Of a stretch of DNA of 64,000 bases, positions 11,237 through 22,045 are shown piece by piece (the stretch's first letter is position 1; each line of letters opens with the position of its first letter). The position numbers and the translations under genes are program-made. A model generated the notes under the pieces. The model had not been told where the DNA came from. It was given only the letters and a program-made list of their open reading frames with translations, and did not search any database. This DNA comes from Bolinopsis microptera (Eukaryota; Ctenophora; Tentaculata; Lobata; Bolinopsidae), in the NCBI RefSeq assembly GCF_026151205.1, contig NC_087083.1:1364001-1428000 (forward strand), written 5' to 3'.

Positions 11237-11606
11237 GTAACAAATACGAACTAAGAGGTTTGTCTACAGGAAGGGTTTGTCCATAGGACCCCGGAACCAC
11301 AAAAAAAAACCGTCCACTGAAACTTTTGGGCCAAAATTTTTTATAGTCTTTGTACTCCTAGGAACCCATACGCCACCACCCCTAATATGGATTATTCGCT
11401 CCCGAAGGTCTGAGATCTCCCAAGGGGTGAAAATGACCACAATGGCCACATTATGGCAGGCGAATTGATAGTTTCAGAACGAGTTGGAGCTGTTAATTTT
11501 CGAAATAAATGGAATTTTTCGAATTTTGCACAATGTTTATTGAAATTTCGTTCGAAAAAAAATAACCAAATTATTTATTAACGCTTTTTCAAATCTATTT
11601 AAAACT
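11237..11606 (+). repeat. Left terminal inverted repeat of the DNA transposon (F1)
   Basis: It pairs with 14409-14771. Conserved words from outside in are TTTGTCTACAGGAA, GGAACCACAAAAAAA, CCACCCCTAATAT, GAGATCTCC, AATGGCCACATTATGGCAGG and TTTTTCGAATTTT. The inner border lies at the TTTTTCAAATCT word. Confidence 0.75.
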
Positions 11607-11699
11607 TATCTAACAATAACAAATCCCGTAGGTCTAAAGATGTGTATTCTCAGTAAACCCATGACAATTATCAATACACAGATAATAATAACAATACGC

Positions 11700-14326
11700 T
11701 TGTTTCTTCAGGTTCATCATGTCTAAATGTTTGTGCAGTTCATACCAGGCATCGCCACAAGCTGGCAAACAATTGAATCCATAATTCCTACATGAACATC
11801 TGAAAATCAATCAGGCCTTTTCCACAACGACAGAAACAGTTACAACAAAAATTAAAAAATTAGACTCTGGTGCAACTTGTTCGTAAGTGCCACCAGAGCC
11901 AATTTCCCCACCGAGTCAAGGGGATTCAACTGTCAGCGTTAAGCATGACTCAGTTATGGTACTGTGAAGTAACTCAAGATGTGCTCCGTTGCTGAAAGCT
12001 ATTGTTGGAGGTAGCCTATTCGGATGTGAGACACTTTTCGCTACCATCCTAGGATAAGCTAGAATCTCAAGAGCAGAAAGAGCTCTTTTTTCTTGTCACC
12101 ATAAATTACTGCAAGAAAACAGAGCCTGCCTCAATTAATATTTCTTTGAATTCCTCACCGAAGTAATTGTTGCCAACTGTAACTGCTCATCAATGTGAGA
12201 GCTTTCATTAGGCAACTGAACCTTGCTAAAAACCAAACATCCACTGACGCTATCACACCCGCTGAATACAATGAATTAGAAGAATGAATCTCCTTTTCGT
12301 TTATGATCTAGATGACTTGATATTCTTTGATTGAATATTTACCTTCATTCTTTGTTAAAAATATCATTGTGATGGTCACGTGTTGAAATGATGTACTAAA
12401 GACTTGAACTATATGTATCCTCTGCAAAAAACCTGCCTTCAATTCAACCAACGCCAAGTGTAATGCCATTTCCAATGTTTTTCTTTGCATTAAAGTAATC
12501 AGCATCGTTACAAGCTCCTGAATCACTTCAATACCATTACAGAAAAATGCTTGAGATATAAGTCGATCATTTTCGTTTTTTTATGTATGTGTGTTTAGCT
12601 CAAAAAGTTTTTTTGTGACAGAAACAAAGATGTGGATTTCTTTACAGCAATATACGATCACAGAAAAACAGCTTTAACTCTCCTCTTGTGCTCTGATCTT
12701 TAGTAAGAGAGGCTCATAAATATCCCACAAAATCACAGTATAAACTTCCCGATTTTTAGGAAAGCTTCAAGTACCCATTGCTACCTCACCATAATTGTCC
12801 CACCCTTTAAATGAGGCGTTAGTTGTAATTAGCCAACCTCCATCAATGACTATGGGATCGTGAACTCAAAATTTAAGTGTAAGATTGTGGTGTTATACCC
12901 AAGAAGCAGCCTTATTTATATTTCCTCACTACTAATAATTTGATCAAATAAGCTCATCGCACCAACAGTTTAACTCGTATGTTGAGGCGATTCCTCTCTA
13001 ATTGAAGTCTCTCATCAGCAACCAAGACTAACGGTTAAAACACTTAACGAATTCGACTGCAACGCTTTTAATTATCACTTTAACCTCTTTCTTTAGTTGT
13101 TCAAGTTCTTACTTTACTCCTTTGCACTTATCTATCGAGTGATGTCAACCATCTAGCCACGCTGAGAGGACAAGGCCCCCACGCCAAACTTTCCTCTGGA
13201 TTCACCTCATCGTTCCCAGCTTGATATAAGACCAGTCGAAAAAGATAATAACTTAGTCCTGTAATCTTCGGATTCAGTAAAGTCCGACTAGTAACTTTAA
13301 ACAAACCAAGTGTCATAATTTTCCAATACATCACAGTTTTTTCTTATTGATGACGTTGGTAAGATCTGAGTGATGGAATATTTAGTTGTACTTACCACGC
13401 TTCGATGAATAGCACTTGAAGTCTCCAAAAACTGAATTATTAAAGCATCTATCAGGGTGGCCAACCCATAACTTGTGAGCGACTCCTGAATTACGCATCC
13501 TCCCACTTGTTAATACACCACTAGATGTAGCTGCCCCATAAACTCTGCTCTTATGGATAGGTCCGCTCCCACACTCTCCGGCCACTCGTGGTACCGTTGT
13601 AACCAACCGTGTGAAAGCCCAGTTACTTTTAAAGGTCTTTAAAGCGCCCCATACTAGACATTTAAAAATAGCATCCTCTCCAAATACATCTTAAAGCGTT
13701 GCATACTGTCCCCTCCCAGCTGCTGCTAAGTATGGGCAGCATCAAAGCTACTGCTGATAAATAGCATATTGTAGTCTGTGTCAACCTCCTCTGAGCTCAT
13801 ATGAAGTCCTTTACTAGTGTTATCCATGTTGTGGTAGTAAACCCATAAGCTGCTGTTCTCGTTGAAAACTTGTTCTTTAGAAGCGAGCGTTTAGATTTCA
13901 TCTGATAGATCCTAGAATACATTTAGTCTTAAAGTAATCACCATAGTTTCGATCTACACATTTTGATGTAACCTTCAATCTACTAGTTCATCGAGTCGTA
14001 AACTTCTTCCTCTATAAAGAAACAACAAAGAGTCGGCGTCGATCAGAAAGTGGCTCTCAAGCGCTTATAGTAAATCCTCCACCGATATATGCGTGACTCT
14101 CAGGATACAACGAGTTTTGATGAGCCTCCTCTAAACCCGAGTCGCGCCAAAATAAAGCCAGTGGCACCAAGAAAACTCGTGATACTGTGAAGCCCTCAAA
14201 CCCTGACACAATAAGCAATCCCAGTTCCAGTACTAATCGGGTGGCCTCTAAACCATAATGGCCAAATCCGAAATAGTATATCATCGGCTCACTTAGGAGT
14301 ACTTTAAAGACATTCACAGATAGCAT
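11700..14326 (-). pseudogene. Coding region of the long-TIR transposon (F1)
   Basis: It starts near 14326 with MLSVNVFKVLLSEPMIYYFG and runs toward the left TIR; the full frame would be roughly 850 codons. Two family-like features can be seen: FSGCDSVSG at 12241-12266 and, near the end (11720-11850), a cysteine-rich tail. Proteins with a TGCDxxS-type box and a CSCRKxG-type C-terminal cluster are common in invertebrate transposon-derived gene families; that comparison is from memory. The DDE residues of a transposase were not located. The frame is interrupted repeatedly, at sites that differ between arms. Confidence 0.5.
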
Positions 14327-14408
14327 GTACCGTCGAAAAGTCTGTCTGGGGGTTTGTCAATAATCTTTGTTTGTTTAGTTAACCTTGATATTTGTTAATT
14401 GAAGTTTA

Positions 14409-14771
14409 GTTCCGAGTAAATTTGAAATAAGCTTTTTAAAAAAATTTGTTTATTTTTTTTCGAAATTTCATAAAATTGTAGAAAAATAAAGAAAAAAATC
14501 ATTTATTCGAAAAATAAAGCCCCCAAATTGTTCTGACTATCATTCGCCTGCCAAAATGCGGCCCATTGCGTCATTTTGTGCACCCCCTATGGAGATCTCA
14601 AGACCTTCGGAGCCTAATAACCAATATTAGGGTGGGGCGTATGAGGTTCCTGGATAAAAAATACTAAAAAAATTTTTGCTACGAACAGTTTCACTGTAAC
14701 GGTTTTTTTTTGTGGTACTGACTAATGTCAACAGCTTCCAGATAGACAAAGCCTTAGATACGAATATGTTC
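14409..14771 (-). repeat. Right terminal inverted repeat of the DNA transposon (F1)
   Basis: Inverted match of 11237-11606: AAATTTGAAATAAGC, then TCATTCGCCTGCC, GGAGATCTCAAGACC, ATATTAGGGTGGGGCGTATG, ending ATAGACAAAGCC. Confidence 0.75.
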
Positions 14772-15431
14772 CCAGAAAAAACAACTCTTGCCTAACTAAA
14801 AAATGTAATACGAATGAAATCGCAAATATGCAAGAATTAGCGTACGGTAACAAGACATCTGTCCGACAGTCGACTATTGTCGACTCAAGTTGATCAGAAA
14901 AAAAGACATATGTCCCGGAATAGTGATCTAATTACATACGACAACATTTCCAATTAGAGACATATCTAGAACTGTTAATAGCTACTTTGTATATACCGTA
15001 ACATTTCCAATTTGATAGATGATCTGACTGAACACTACATAGTTTATTTTCATTTGATGTCGAATATTGGACGTAAGTGTTATATAAAAATCATTCAGGA
15101 CATGTGCCTTCGACCTTGCTTGCGTCGAGTGGTAAACTTAAAGATTTTGCGTATTGTGATTGCTATTAACTATTCCCCATACCGCTCGCTTATATGCACT
15201 GTAGGCTGTGATGTGATCGGACCAGCCTTTACAGCTAGTTTAGTAGTACGCCTAGCACGATCCTGTCCTCAAATAGGTCACTCACGTATCGATGGATCGG
15301 ATCACAATGCTCAAAACTTGGATAGCGACATGGACCACTGGGAGAGCCTTGGTCAGAAACTGATCCGCCCCCAAGAGTGGTCGATTCACATCACTAATTA
15401 GTGACTTAAAAAGTGATGTGAATCACTGATT
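14772..15431. other. Unassigned stretch between transposon and TIR element A (F1)
   Basis: F1 has an open plus-strand frame of 129 codons (15012-15401). Its counterpart in R (23340-23985) shares only short phrases such as HSRIDGSD and RLARS. Because the arms disagree on frame, I do not call a gene. The repeated word ACATTTCCAATT occurs at about 14943 and 15001. Confidence 0.35.
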
Positions 15432-16718
15432 CCATGGATTGAATATAATTACACATAAAATGGGCTAGAATCTGGGTAGAGTCTCACATGTAAATTCTGT
15501 AAATCATAGCTTACATTAAGAAGTAAACATGGATCAACTGCTCGACTCGAGACCACATAAGGGACGTAGCTCTGGCATAAAGGGGGGGTTCTCGTATCAA
15601 GATGTGAGACGTACTTGCCAAAGGCAATAGTAATGGGAGTGAGCCTATTCAAGTGTTCTAGATATATATACTGGTAAGATACATGTCGCATCTATCAGCA
15701 GTCATGCTCCCTTTCTCCAATTTCCCTTAAATGTATCAGAGGATCAAGATGTCAACAAGTGCTTGATTCTGACGAGATAATCTACACCAGGAATAAAATC
15801 TGATACAGCGTCCTCGGTCTCCGTGCTGGCGTTGCCAGAAGAACAAACTCATAAAGTCCCTGCCACTGTTAACCATCGCTCTCACAGGACAGACCTCTTT
15901 CCCATTGACGTAAACCAGATTGCTACCCCCACTGAACTCGAAGCTCCTTACACGCCAAGAGGAAGGCTGCAGAACAACCCCACGGCGACTCAGGAAACCT
16001 ATATCTCAGAAGTCTGCTGATCATCAAACAGACTAAAAAAGGGGGAGGTGTACAATCATAGAACCTTACCTATCGAAGACTTCTCCTGAATTCGTCTTCC
16101 TCCCAGCTGCACATCTTCATGAAAGTAACAAAAAACAATATATTTAAAAAAATCCTCTTTGATGGAAGACTGACAGAGATGAAGAAATATTTCCCAAAGT
16201 TACACCATAAATATCCGCAAGGTATTGGGTGTTCTGAATCATTTCGCCAGTATATTCAGGATCCAAGCTCCCCCCTCGGAGAAGGTTTTAAAAGGTTCAA
16301 AGATGTTTTCAAAACGATAATCGCACCAAAGCCCTGTTCAGAATATTTTCGTGCTATTAAGGAACAAGCAGGTTTTATACAATTATCATCTGGATCGGCT
16401 TTGCTGTTGGAAAACTCCTTCCAAAAGAGAAGATTCACAGAAATCCTGTACAACCTTCTTCTACACGGCATACCCAAACAAAGATTGAGTAATTGTCGCT
16501 GTTGCGAAATCCTTTAGTAATTATAGTTTGATAAATTGTTGTATTCTCGAAGTATATACCATTAATCATTAACATTTTAATAACATTTTATAACCAACCA
16601 AACATTGCCTCATTTAAATAACATGTACACTTCTTAATTTATTAGCTTCTATGGACAAGTTTGATCATATGAACTCTACCAATCTAGCCCATTTCCACGC
16701 AATTATATTCAATCCTGG
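15432..16718. mobile_element. TIR element A (F1)
   Basis: About 1.3 kb bounded by inverted words GGATTGAATATAATT (15436) and AATTATATTCAATCC (16701), followed inward by GGGCTAGA and its complement; the inverted similarity extends roughly 80 bases. The interior may be partly coding: F1 shows open frames at 15823-16020 and 16119-16517 (132 codons), but R gives a different frame over the same DNA. No known protein was recognised. It is probably a non-autonomous DNA element that may carry captured sequence. Confidence 0.5.
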
Positions 16719-16838
16719 ATCAAATCCTAATTATACGAGACAAGCTTCAAGCTATGCATGTTTACAACTTGATGACGTATAGGTAGTCACTATCACTTTA
16801 CCCAAGGTCCTGGCAGCCGTTGGAGCAACTCACAGATA

Positions 16839-17075
16839 CCCCGGTAGCTTGTGAAATACGAGAAGTGATCCGAAATTCCAATTTGATCCAAAGTCGACAG
16901 ATTCGCCAAAATTACTCTGTCCAACCGCTAATTCTCCGGCTGTGGATAATTCATTTAGCTACTAAATTCAGGCATGAAAAAAAAAGCATTAAACCTGTTA
17001 ATACATTACAGACCATATACAGTAACAATACTTAAAAAAAAAATACGATCATATTCGTATTTCACAAGCTCACGG
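16839..17075. mobile_element. MITE B (F1)
   Basis: A 237-base non-coding element with inverted ends CCCGGTAGCTTGTGAAATAC and CGTATTTCACAAGCTCACGG, extending to ATGATCC-type words (about 30 bases). Size, lack of coding and TIRs fit a MITE. Target duplication is unclear. Confidence 0.6.
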
Positions 17076-17497
17076 ATGTTGGGGGCTGCTGGAGAGACGA
17101 ATGAATTTTGAAAATACGACCCAAATCCTAGATTACGTGAACAGGTTGAGGTTAACTTAAGCTGTAATTAACTGAGGTAATATTAATACTGGAATCACAA
17201 AATAAGCTCATAATTTTTGACATCCGTATCCTTAGTAGTTTTAAATAATCCCTAATCTGTTGGTACAATGGTCCCCTTACATAATAATATTAACCAGTTC
17301 AAAAAGTTCTCAATACGTATGGTGCGACATGAATAAATCAATTTTCCAATGAATCACTTCATTTTCCATTTTACCAGTACGACGACATTAAGTTGACAAA
17401 GTAAATAAACCGACTTTAGCTCGATCATGTCCGAAGACATCCCAGAACGTTTCTCGCATTCAGAAGCTCAAACCATACCACCGCCCACATGATTTCG
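17076..17497. other. AT-rich non-coding gap between MITEs (F1)
   Basis: Nothing was recognised. The counterpart is 21265-21686 in R, with the same order of short words. Confidence 0.45.
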
Positions 17498-18156
17498 CAG
17501 TATCTAGATAGCCCGACCCCGTGTCCCGCGGACAACGAGCCACTTGACAACATTCACGAACCAACTGTCCCGAACACCTTCTACCAGATCATGTTATAAC
17601 TGCATAACAACATTATCCCCTGATCAAGCAACAGGTGTTTGTATCGTTTGATTGGTATACCAGATCATATTACCGCAAAAGTTATGAAATTGATTGGTAT
17701 GTATGGAATCTTGGATGCAATAGTTACGACTAGCAAAATCAAACTATGATTACTATACAACATGAGTCCCTTGGATATAATGATTACAATAATAATGATT
17801 GTAGCGTCGTATATTCCTGACATGGTACTCTCAGTCCTAATGGACAGAAATTATGACCCACGGCCTCCTTAGAGAAGCACGAGACTTCCTATTCCAGAAA
17901 AACCTCCTAAAGAGCTCCATGTCCTGTCCTGGGAGGTGTATACGCATTCTATGTCCTGGTTTCCCCTGCTCGTAAGGTTGCTATAATCTGATTCATAAGC
18001 CTAGGGACACCAACGCTAGAAGTGAAATTCGCGTGCGATGATATTGAACCCTTAGCTTGATTCCAGGATACTGTTATTTCTGCAGTTAATATGAACAGTA
18101 TAACATGTTGTTCGTGGACAGTTGTCCGCGGACAGGTCCGGGGCTACTAGATACTG
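17498..18156. mobile_element. MITE C (F1)
   Basis: A 660-base element with long inverted ends. The outer part is CAGTATCTAGATAGCCCGAC on the left and CTACTAGATACTG on the right, then a GTCCGCGGACA palindromic word next to each end, and the inverted similarity continues for about 140 bases to CTGATCAAGC and GCTTGATTCC. The interior is non-coding. Confidence 0.6.
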
Positions 18157-18204
18157 CCACATGTACATGACTTAATTAATTTCAATGTTCGAGCAAAGTT
18201 AGTG

Positions 18205-18930
18205 TCTTGCTATTTTCCGATAAGTTTTGGCAGCCAAATAGTACAGCAGGTTCGCAATTCTAACTATGGATTCTTTCAATGACAGCAGGCAACTTAACAA
18301 GGATCTGAGAATATTCCGGTAGAAACGTCTTCCGGCCCCGGGTAAAAGTACATTTAAATTTCGAGACTTCGCGAGAGCGTACAAATAGGTTTTTGGACCT
18401 AAGAACACAACAACCTGAATGTCTGTAGACTTTAAAAACTATGCTCTTACCCACTTAATGTGATGATCTGACCTATTTTATTGCCCAAATGAGCCCTTAG
18501 CTCCCATCAGAACTGAGATATCTTGTAAAAATTGTTCATAAATTTTGGCTCGCGAGAAGCGTAAAAATAGTTATGAACCTAATAATTTACTCAACAACCT
18601 AAGTCTGTAGGACTTTAAAACAATGCTCGCTACCACCACTCAAATGATGATTCTGATCATTTTCAAACCCAAGTTGATAGCCTATTCATCCAATCAAAAG
18701 TGAGATATGTGGGTTAGAAATCACGAAAGCGCTAAAAAGTGCGTGGCTCAATGAAGCAAAACTGCCCCATAATCAAAAGTCTACCAAAGCCAAATTTGTT
18801 CCTCGGGCTAAGACGTGTCTACCGGAATATTCTCCATAACCCCTTGTCCTAGTGCCTGCTGTAAAAAAGAATTAAAGTTTAAATTGTGACCTCTGTGACT
18901 ATTTACTGCAACTAATTTGGAAAATACTAT
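18205..18930. mobile_element. TIR element D with internal tandem repeat (F1)
   Basis: About 725 bases with inverted ends of about 125 bases (18205-18335 and 18805-18930), sharing GAGAATATTCCGGTAGA, a CAGCAGGC word and TATTTTCC. Inside are just over two direct copies of a unit of about 182 bases (18358-18541 and 18542-18720, with a partial third), marked by CGCGAGA, TGTCTGTAGACTTTAAAA and CTGAGATAT words. It is non-coding. Confidence 0.6.
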
Positions 18931-19170
18931 TCGTGGCCGATTTAGTAGCCACTTTGTGCTACAGCCGATTAGCAGCCGTTATTAGCCGTCTATGACCACT
19001 ATCAAGTGCCCGGCTAGTACCTGCGAATAAGCCGGTTTGGGACCCGAGAAAGAGGTCAGCTTTAGAGACAAGCTAATAACTCGTGCTAGTGACCGCGCCT
19101 ATACCACTTAATTTTGTCACTACGGCTAGTAGCCTGTTGGTAATCGCCTATTGACCACTTACTAAGTGCC
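18931..19170 (+). repeat. CTAGCCG-rich degenerate short repeat (F1)
   Basis: Multiple spaced occurrences of an ACTAGCCG or AGCCGNTTA word, roughly every 10-25 bases, just outside dyad centre 1. The counterpart is 19675-19915. It looks like a degraded simple repeat. No longer period could be fixed by eye. Confidence 0.5.
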
Positions 19171-19352
19171 GTTGGTAGCTGTTTTCATGTAAAATATCTT
19201 TTAAGTGCCCGTACAGTGCCATAAGACTATAGAGGGCGTTATAGAGCCGTATTAAATAGTGGCCTGCGATAGTAAAAGAGGGCCAAAAACCTATCAGCCC
19301 CAATTTCCCCATATGTGGACATATCTACTTACTTGGGTTACTTGGGTTGCTT

Positions 19353-19509
19353 CAAAGATCCATCTTTCCGGACATCAGAACGGCTGGACCACCCTGCAGG
19401 CGAAATTGCTGTCTTTTCTGCGCTCCATTCATAACGAATTTCCCGTTCTGGCAACTAACTCGTCTGCATCGGGTGTCAGCCGTTCTGATGACCCGTATAG
19501 AGGATCTAT
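19353..19509. other. Spacer at dyad centre 1
   Basis: The arms are clearly symmetric up to 19328-19352 and 19510-19535 (shared word CTTACTTGGGTTACTTGGG and its complement). Between them lie about 157 bases of higher GC. Weak symmetry persists: a perfect 14-base inverted pair, CATCAGAACGGCTG, sits at 19373-19386 and 19477-19490 around a 90-base loop, with further looser similarity next to it. A reading frame on the plus strand (19259-19537, 92 codons) stays open across the whole spacer. I do not recognise its product. No sequence resembling the common hairpin sequencing adapter was seen. Confidence 0.7.
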
Positions 19510-19674
19510 AAGCACCCCAAGTAACCCAAGTAAGTAGTATATGCTCCCATGGGGAACATGCGATTAGTTTGGCCCCTATACAGCGGCCACAATTAATTCG
19601 CCTCCATCACGGCCTCTAAAGTCATATGCCACTGTACGGCACTAAAAGATATTTTTACCTGATACCAACTACCA

Positions 19675-19915
19675 AACCGGCTCTTAATAAGTGTCTACTA
19701 GCCGATTACTAACAGCACAGCCCTATGACCAAAAAGTGGCTACTAGCCGGTCACTAGCCGGCTATTTAGCTTGTCTCTAAAGCAGACCTACTTTCTCGAG
19801 GCCAAACCTTTCTTCTACAGCTACTAGCCGGCCTTGAAAAGTGTCACTAGACGCTACTAACCGCTGCTAATCGCTAGAAGCCACAAAGTTATCTACTAAA
19901 TCGGCCAACTTACTA
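19675..19915 (-). repeat. CTAGCCG-rich degenerate short repeat (R)
   Basis: Counterpart of 18931-19170, with clearer units: GGCTACTAGCCGGTCACTAG and CAGCTACTAGCCGGCC. Confidence 0.5.
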
Positions 19916-20598
19916 GCTATTTTCCAATTAGATTTGCAGTCAAATATCACAGCAAGGTCACAATTTAACTTTAATTCTTTCTTACACAGGCTACAGACAA
20001 GGTTCTGAAATATTCGGTAACACGTCCTCGCCCGGAGGAACAAATTTGGCTTTGTAACTTCTGAATATGGGGCAGTTTGCTCAATTGACCACGCCCTTTT
20101 TGACGCTTTCCGTGATGTCTAACCCCAACATATCTCCACTTTTGATTGGAAAAGAGATATCAACTTGGGATGAAAATGTTCAGAAATCATCACATTAGAG
20201 TGGAGAGCTATATTGTTATAAAGGCTACAGGACTCATGTGTTGAGTAATTAGGTCAAAACTATTTTTACGCTCTCGCGAGCAAAATTTAGTACTTATTAC
20301 AAATATCTCAGCTTCAGAGGGAGCTAAGGGCTCATGCTTGCGTCAAAAAAGTGTTCAGCAATCATCACATAAGGTGGGGTAAGCAAGTTTTTAAAGTCTA
20401 CAGACTTCAGGTTTGAGTTCGTAGGTAAAACCTATTTTGTACGCTCTCGCGAGTCGAAATTTCTTACTTATTACCTCGGGCGGATGAAGTTTTACAGGAA
20501 TATTCTCAATCCTTGTTAAGTTTGCCTCTTAAGAAGTGAATACAAAGTTAAATTGCGACCCTGTACTATTTGCTGTCAACTAATCGAAAATATCAAGA
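19916..20598. mobile_element. TIR element D with internal tandem repeat (R)
   Basis: Inverted counterpart of 18205-18930, with ends 19916-20050 and 20476-20598 and the same internal direct repeats (CGCTCTCGCGAG words at about 20270 and 20444). Confidence 0.6.
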
Positions 20599-20649
20599 CA
20601 CAACTTTTGCGAACATTGAAATTAATTAAGTAAGAGTAACATGTGCATA

Positions 20650-21264
20650 ACTAGATACCCGACCCCTTCCGCGACAACTGTCCACAACAACTGTATACAG
20701 ATCATATTACTGCTTAATAATCAGTATCCCCGAATCAAGCAGGGTCACATCATCGCACGCGAATTTCAATCAGCGGTGGTGTCAAGGCTTATGAACACGA
20801 TAACAACCAACAGCAGGAACCAGGACATAGATGCTTACACCCAGGACAGGACATGTGAGCTCTTAGGAGGTTTTCTGGAATAGGAATTCTCGATCCGTCC
20901 TCTAAGGAGGCCGTGGTCCATTAATTTCGTCATTAGACAGAAGAGTACCATTCAGGCGAATTTAACATACGCTAACATCATATATACGTAACACGTAAAT
21001 CCAAGGGACCACATTTGAATCAGTAATCAATAGTTGATTATGCTATCGTAACTAATTGCATCCAAGATACCATACTACACATTTCATAACATTTGCGGTT
21101 CAAATGACTGGTAACCTATCAACTATTCACAAACCCCTGTGCTTGATTCAGGGATACTGTTATTATGCAGTATAACATGATTGGTAGCTGGTGTTCGTGG
21201 ACAGTTGTTCGTGGACATTGTCTTGGACAGTTGTCCGCGGACAGGGTCGGGCTATCTAATACGT
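20650..21264. mobile_element. MITE C (R)
   Basis: Inverted counterpart of 17498-18156. The right end keeps the cleanest form: GTTGTCCGCGGACAGGGTCG then GGCTATCTAATACG. The length (615) is slightly less than in F1, consistent with scattered base loss. Confidence 0.6.
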
Positions 21265-21686
21265 GCCGAACTGTTTGGGGAGGTCTGTATGGAGCTCTGA
21301 ATGCGAGAAACGTTCCTGGATGACCTCGACTTATCGAGCTCAATCGGAGATAGTTACTTCAACTTACATGTCGTACATTACTGGAAAAACTGAAAAGAAA
21401 GTTAGATTCATTGAAAATTGATTCTACAACTCGCACCGACGTATTGAGCAACTATTGAAATGGTTAATCTCATTATGATAAGGGACCATTGTACCAAACC
21501 AGATTAGGATTATGTAAGTTTTATAATTTACAACTAAGGAAACGCATTCAAAAAGTAGAGCTATTGTGATTCCAGTATTACTATTACCAGTAATTACAGC
21601 TATATTAACCTCAACCTTTTGCACGTTAACATCTCGGATTTTGTACCGTTTTTAACTTCTCTCTCCAGCAGCCCCCCCCCACATTA

Positions 21687-21921
21687 CCCGAGAGCTTGTG
21701 AAATACAATATTGATCCGTAATTTTGTCAGTATAGTAAACTGTAGAGTGGAATAGTAACTGTTACAGATAATGCTATTTTTCATGCCATGAATTTAAGAA
21801 GCAAAGGATCTATCCGACAGCCGAATAAAGCGTTTCGGACAATAATTTTTGAGCGACAGCTGTTCCGACTTTCGATCACAATTGGAATTTCGGCTCACAT
21901 TCGTATTTCACAAGCTCACGG
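21687..21921. mobile_element. MITE B (R)
   Basis: Inverted counterpart of 16839-17075, with ends CCCGAGAGCTTGTGAAATAC and CGTATTTCACAAGCTCACGG. Confidence 0.6.
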
Positions 21922-22045
21922 GAAATCTCGTGACTCCGATTGCCCCACGGCTGCAGACCTTTGGGTCAGAAGTGTAGACTACCATATACGTCATCAAATA
22001 AAAACATGCAAGCTTTGAAGCTTGTCTCTGTAAATTAGTGAATTG

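Larger units (their letters stand above)
11237..14771 (-). mobile_element. Long-TIR DNA transposon (F1)
   Basis: A 3.5-kb element bounded by inverted repeats of about 370 bases (11237-11606 and 14409-14771). The repeats share GACCACAATGGCCACATTAT, TTCGAAATAAATG and GGAACCAC followed by an A run. Between them lies one long, frame-broken coding region on the minus strand. Length, TIRs and single-gene content fit a cut-and-paste transposon, but the superfamily was not identified and I could not define a target duplication. The same element is present in R and F2. Confidence 0.75.
1..19352 (+). repeat. Forward arm F1 of the inverted-repeat array
   Basis: This arm matches the reverse complement of 19510-38740 and, in direct orientation, 49303-64000. 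Anchors shared by all three arms include the poly(A) at 7572-7629 (poly(T) at 31108-31160, poly(A) at 56866-56921), the 29-30-bp minisatellite, the reverse transcriptase motifs and the long-TIR transposon. The sum of F1 and R coordinates drifts only from about 38735 to 38863 across the arm, so order is fully preserved. Differences are mostly single-base indels. Whether this is real genomic duplication or one molecule read repeatedly cannot be settled from the sequence alone. Confidence 0.93.

Noticed and set aside
15383-15424. A perfect hairpin, GATTCACATCACT with AGTGATGTGAATC.
   Set aside because: Only F1 shows it; the mirrored arm lacks one side, so base-call noise may have created it.
16119-16517. 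A 132-codon open frame as a possible gene.
   Set aside because: The mirrored arm (22240-22670) reads a different frame over the same DNA with different stops, so the frame is not dependable. It lies inside a TIR element.
19353-19509. An undetected hairpin sequencing adapter at the dyad centres.
   Set aside because: Neither spacer contains the TCTCTCTC and CCTCCTCC pattern of the common adapter, and both are several times longer. A less common adapter cannot be excluded.
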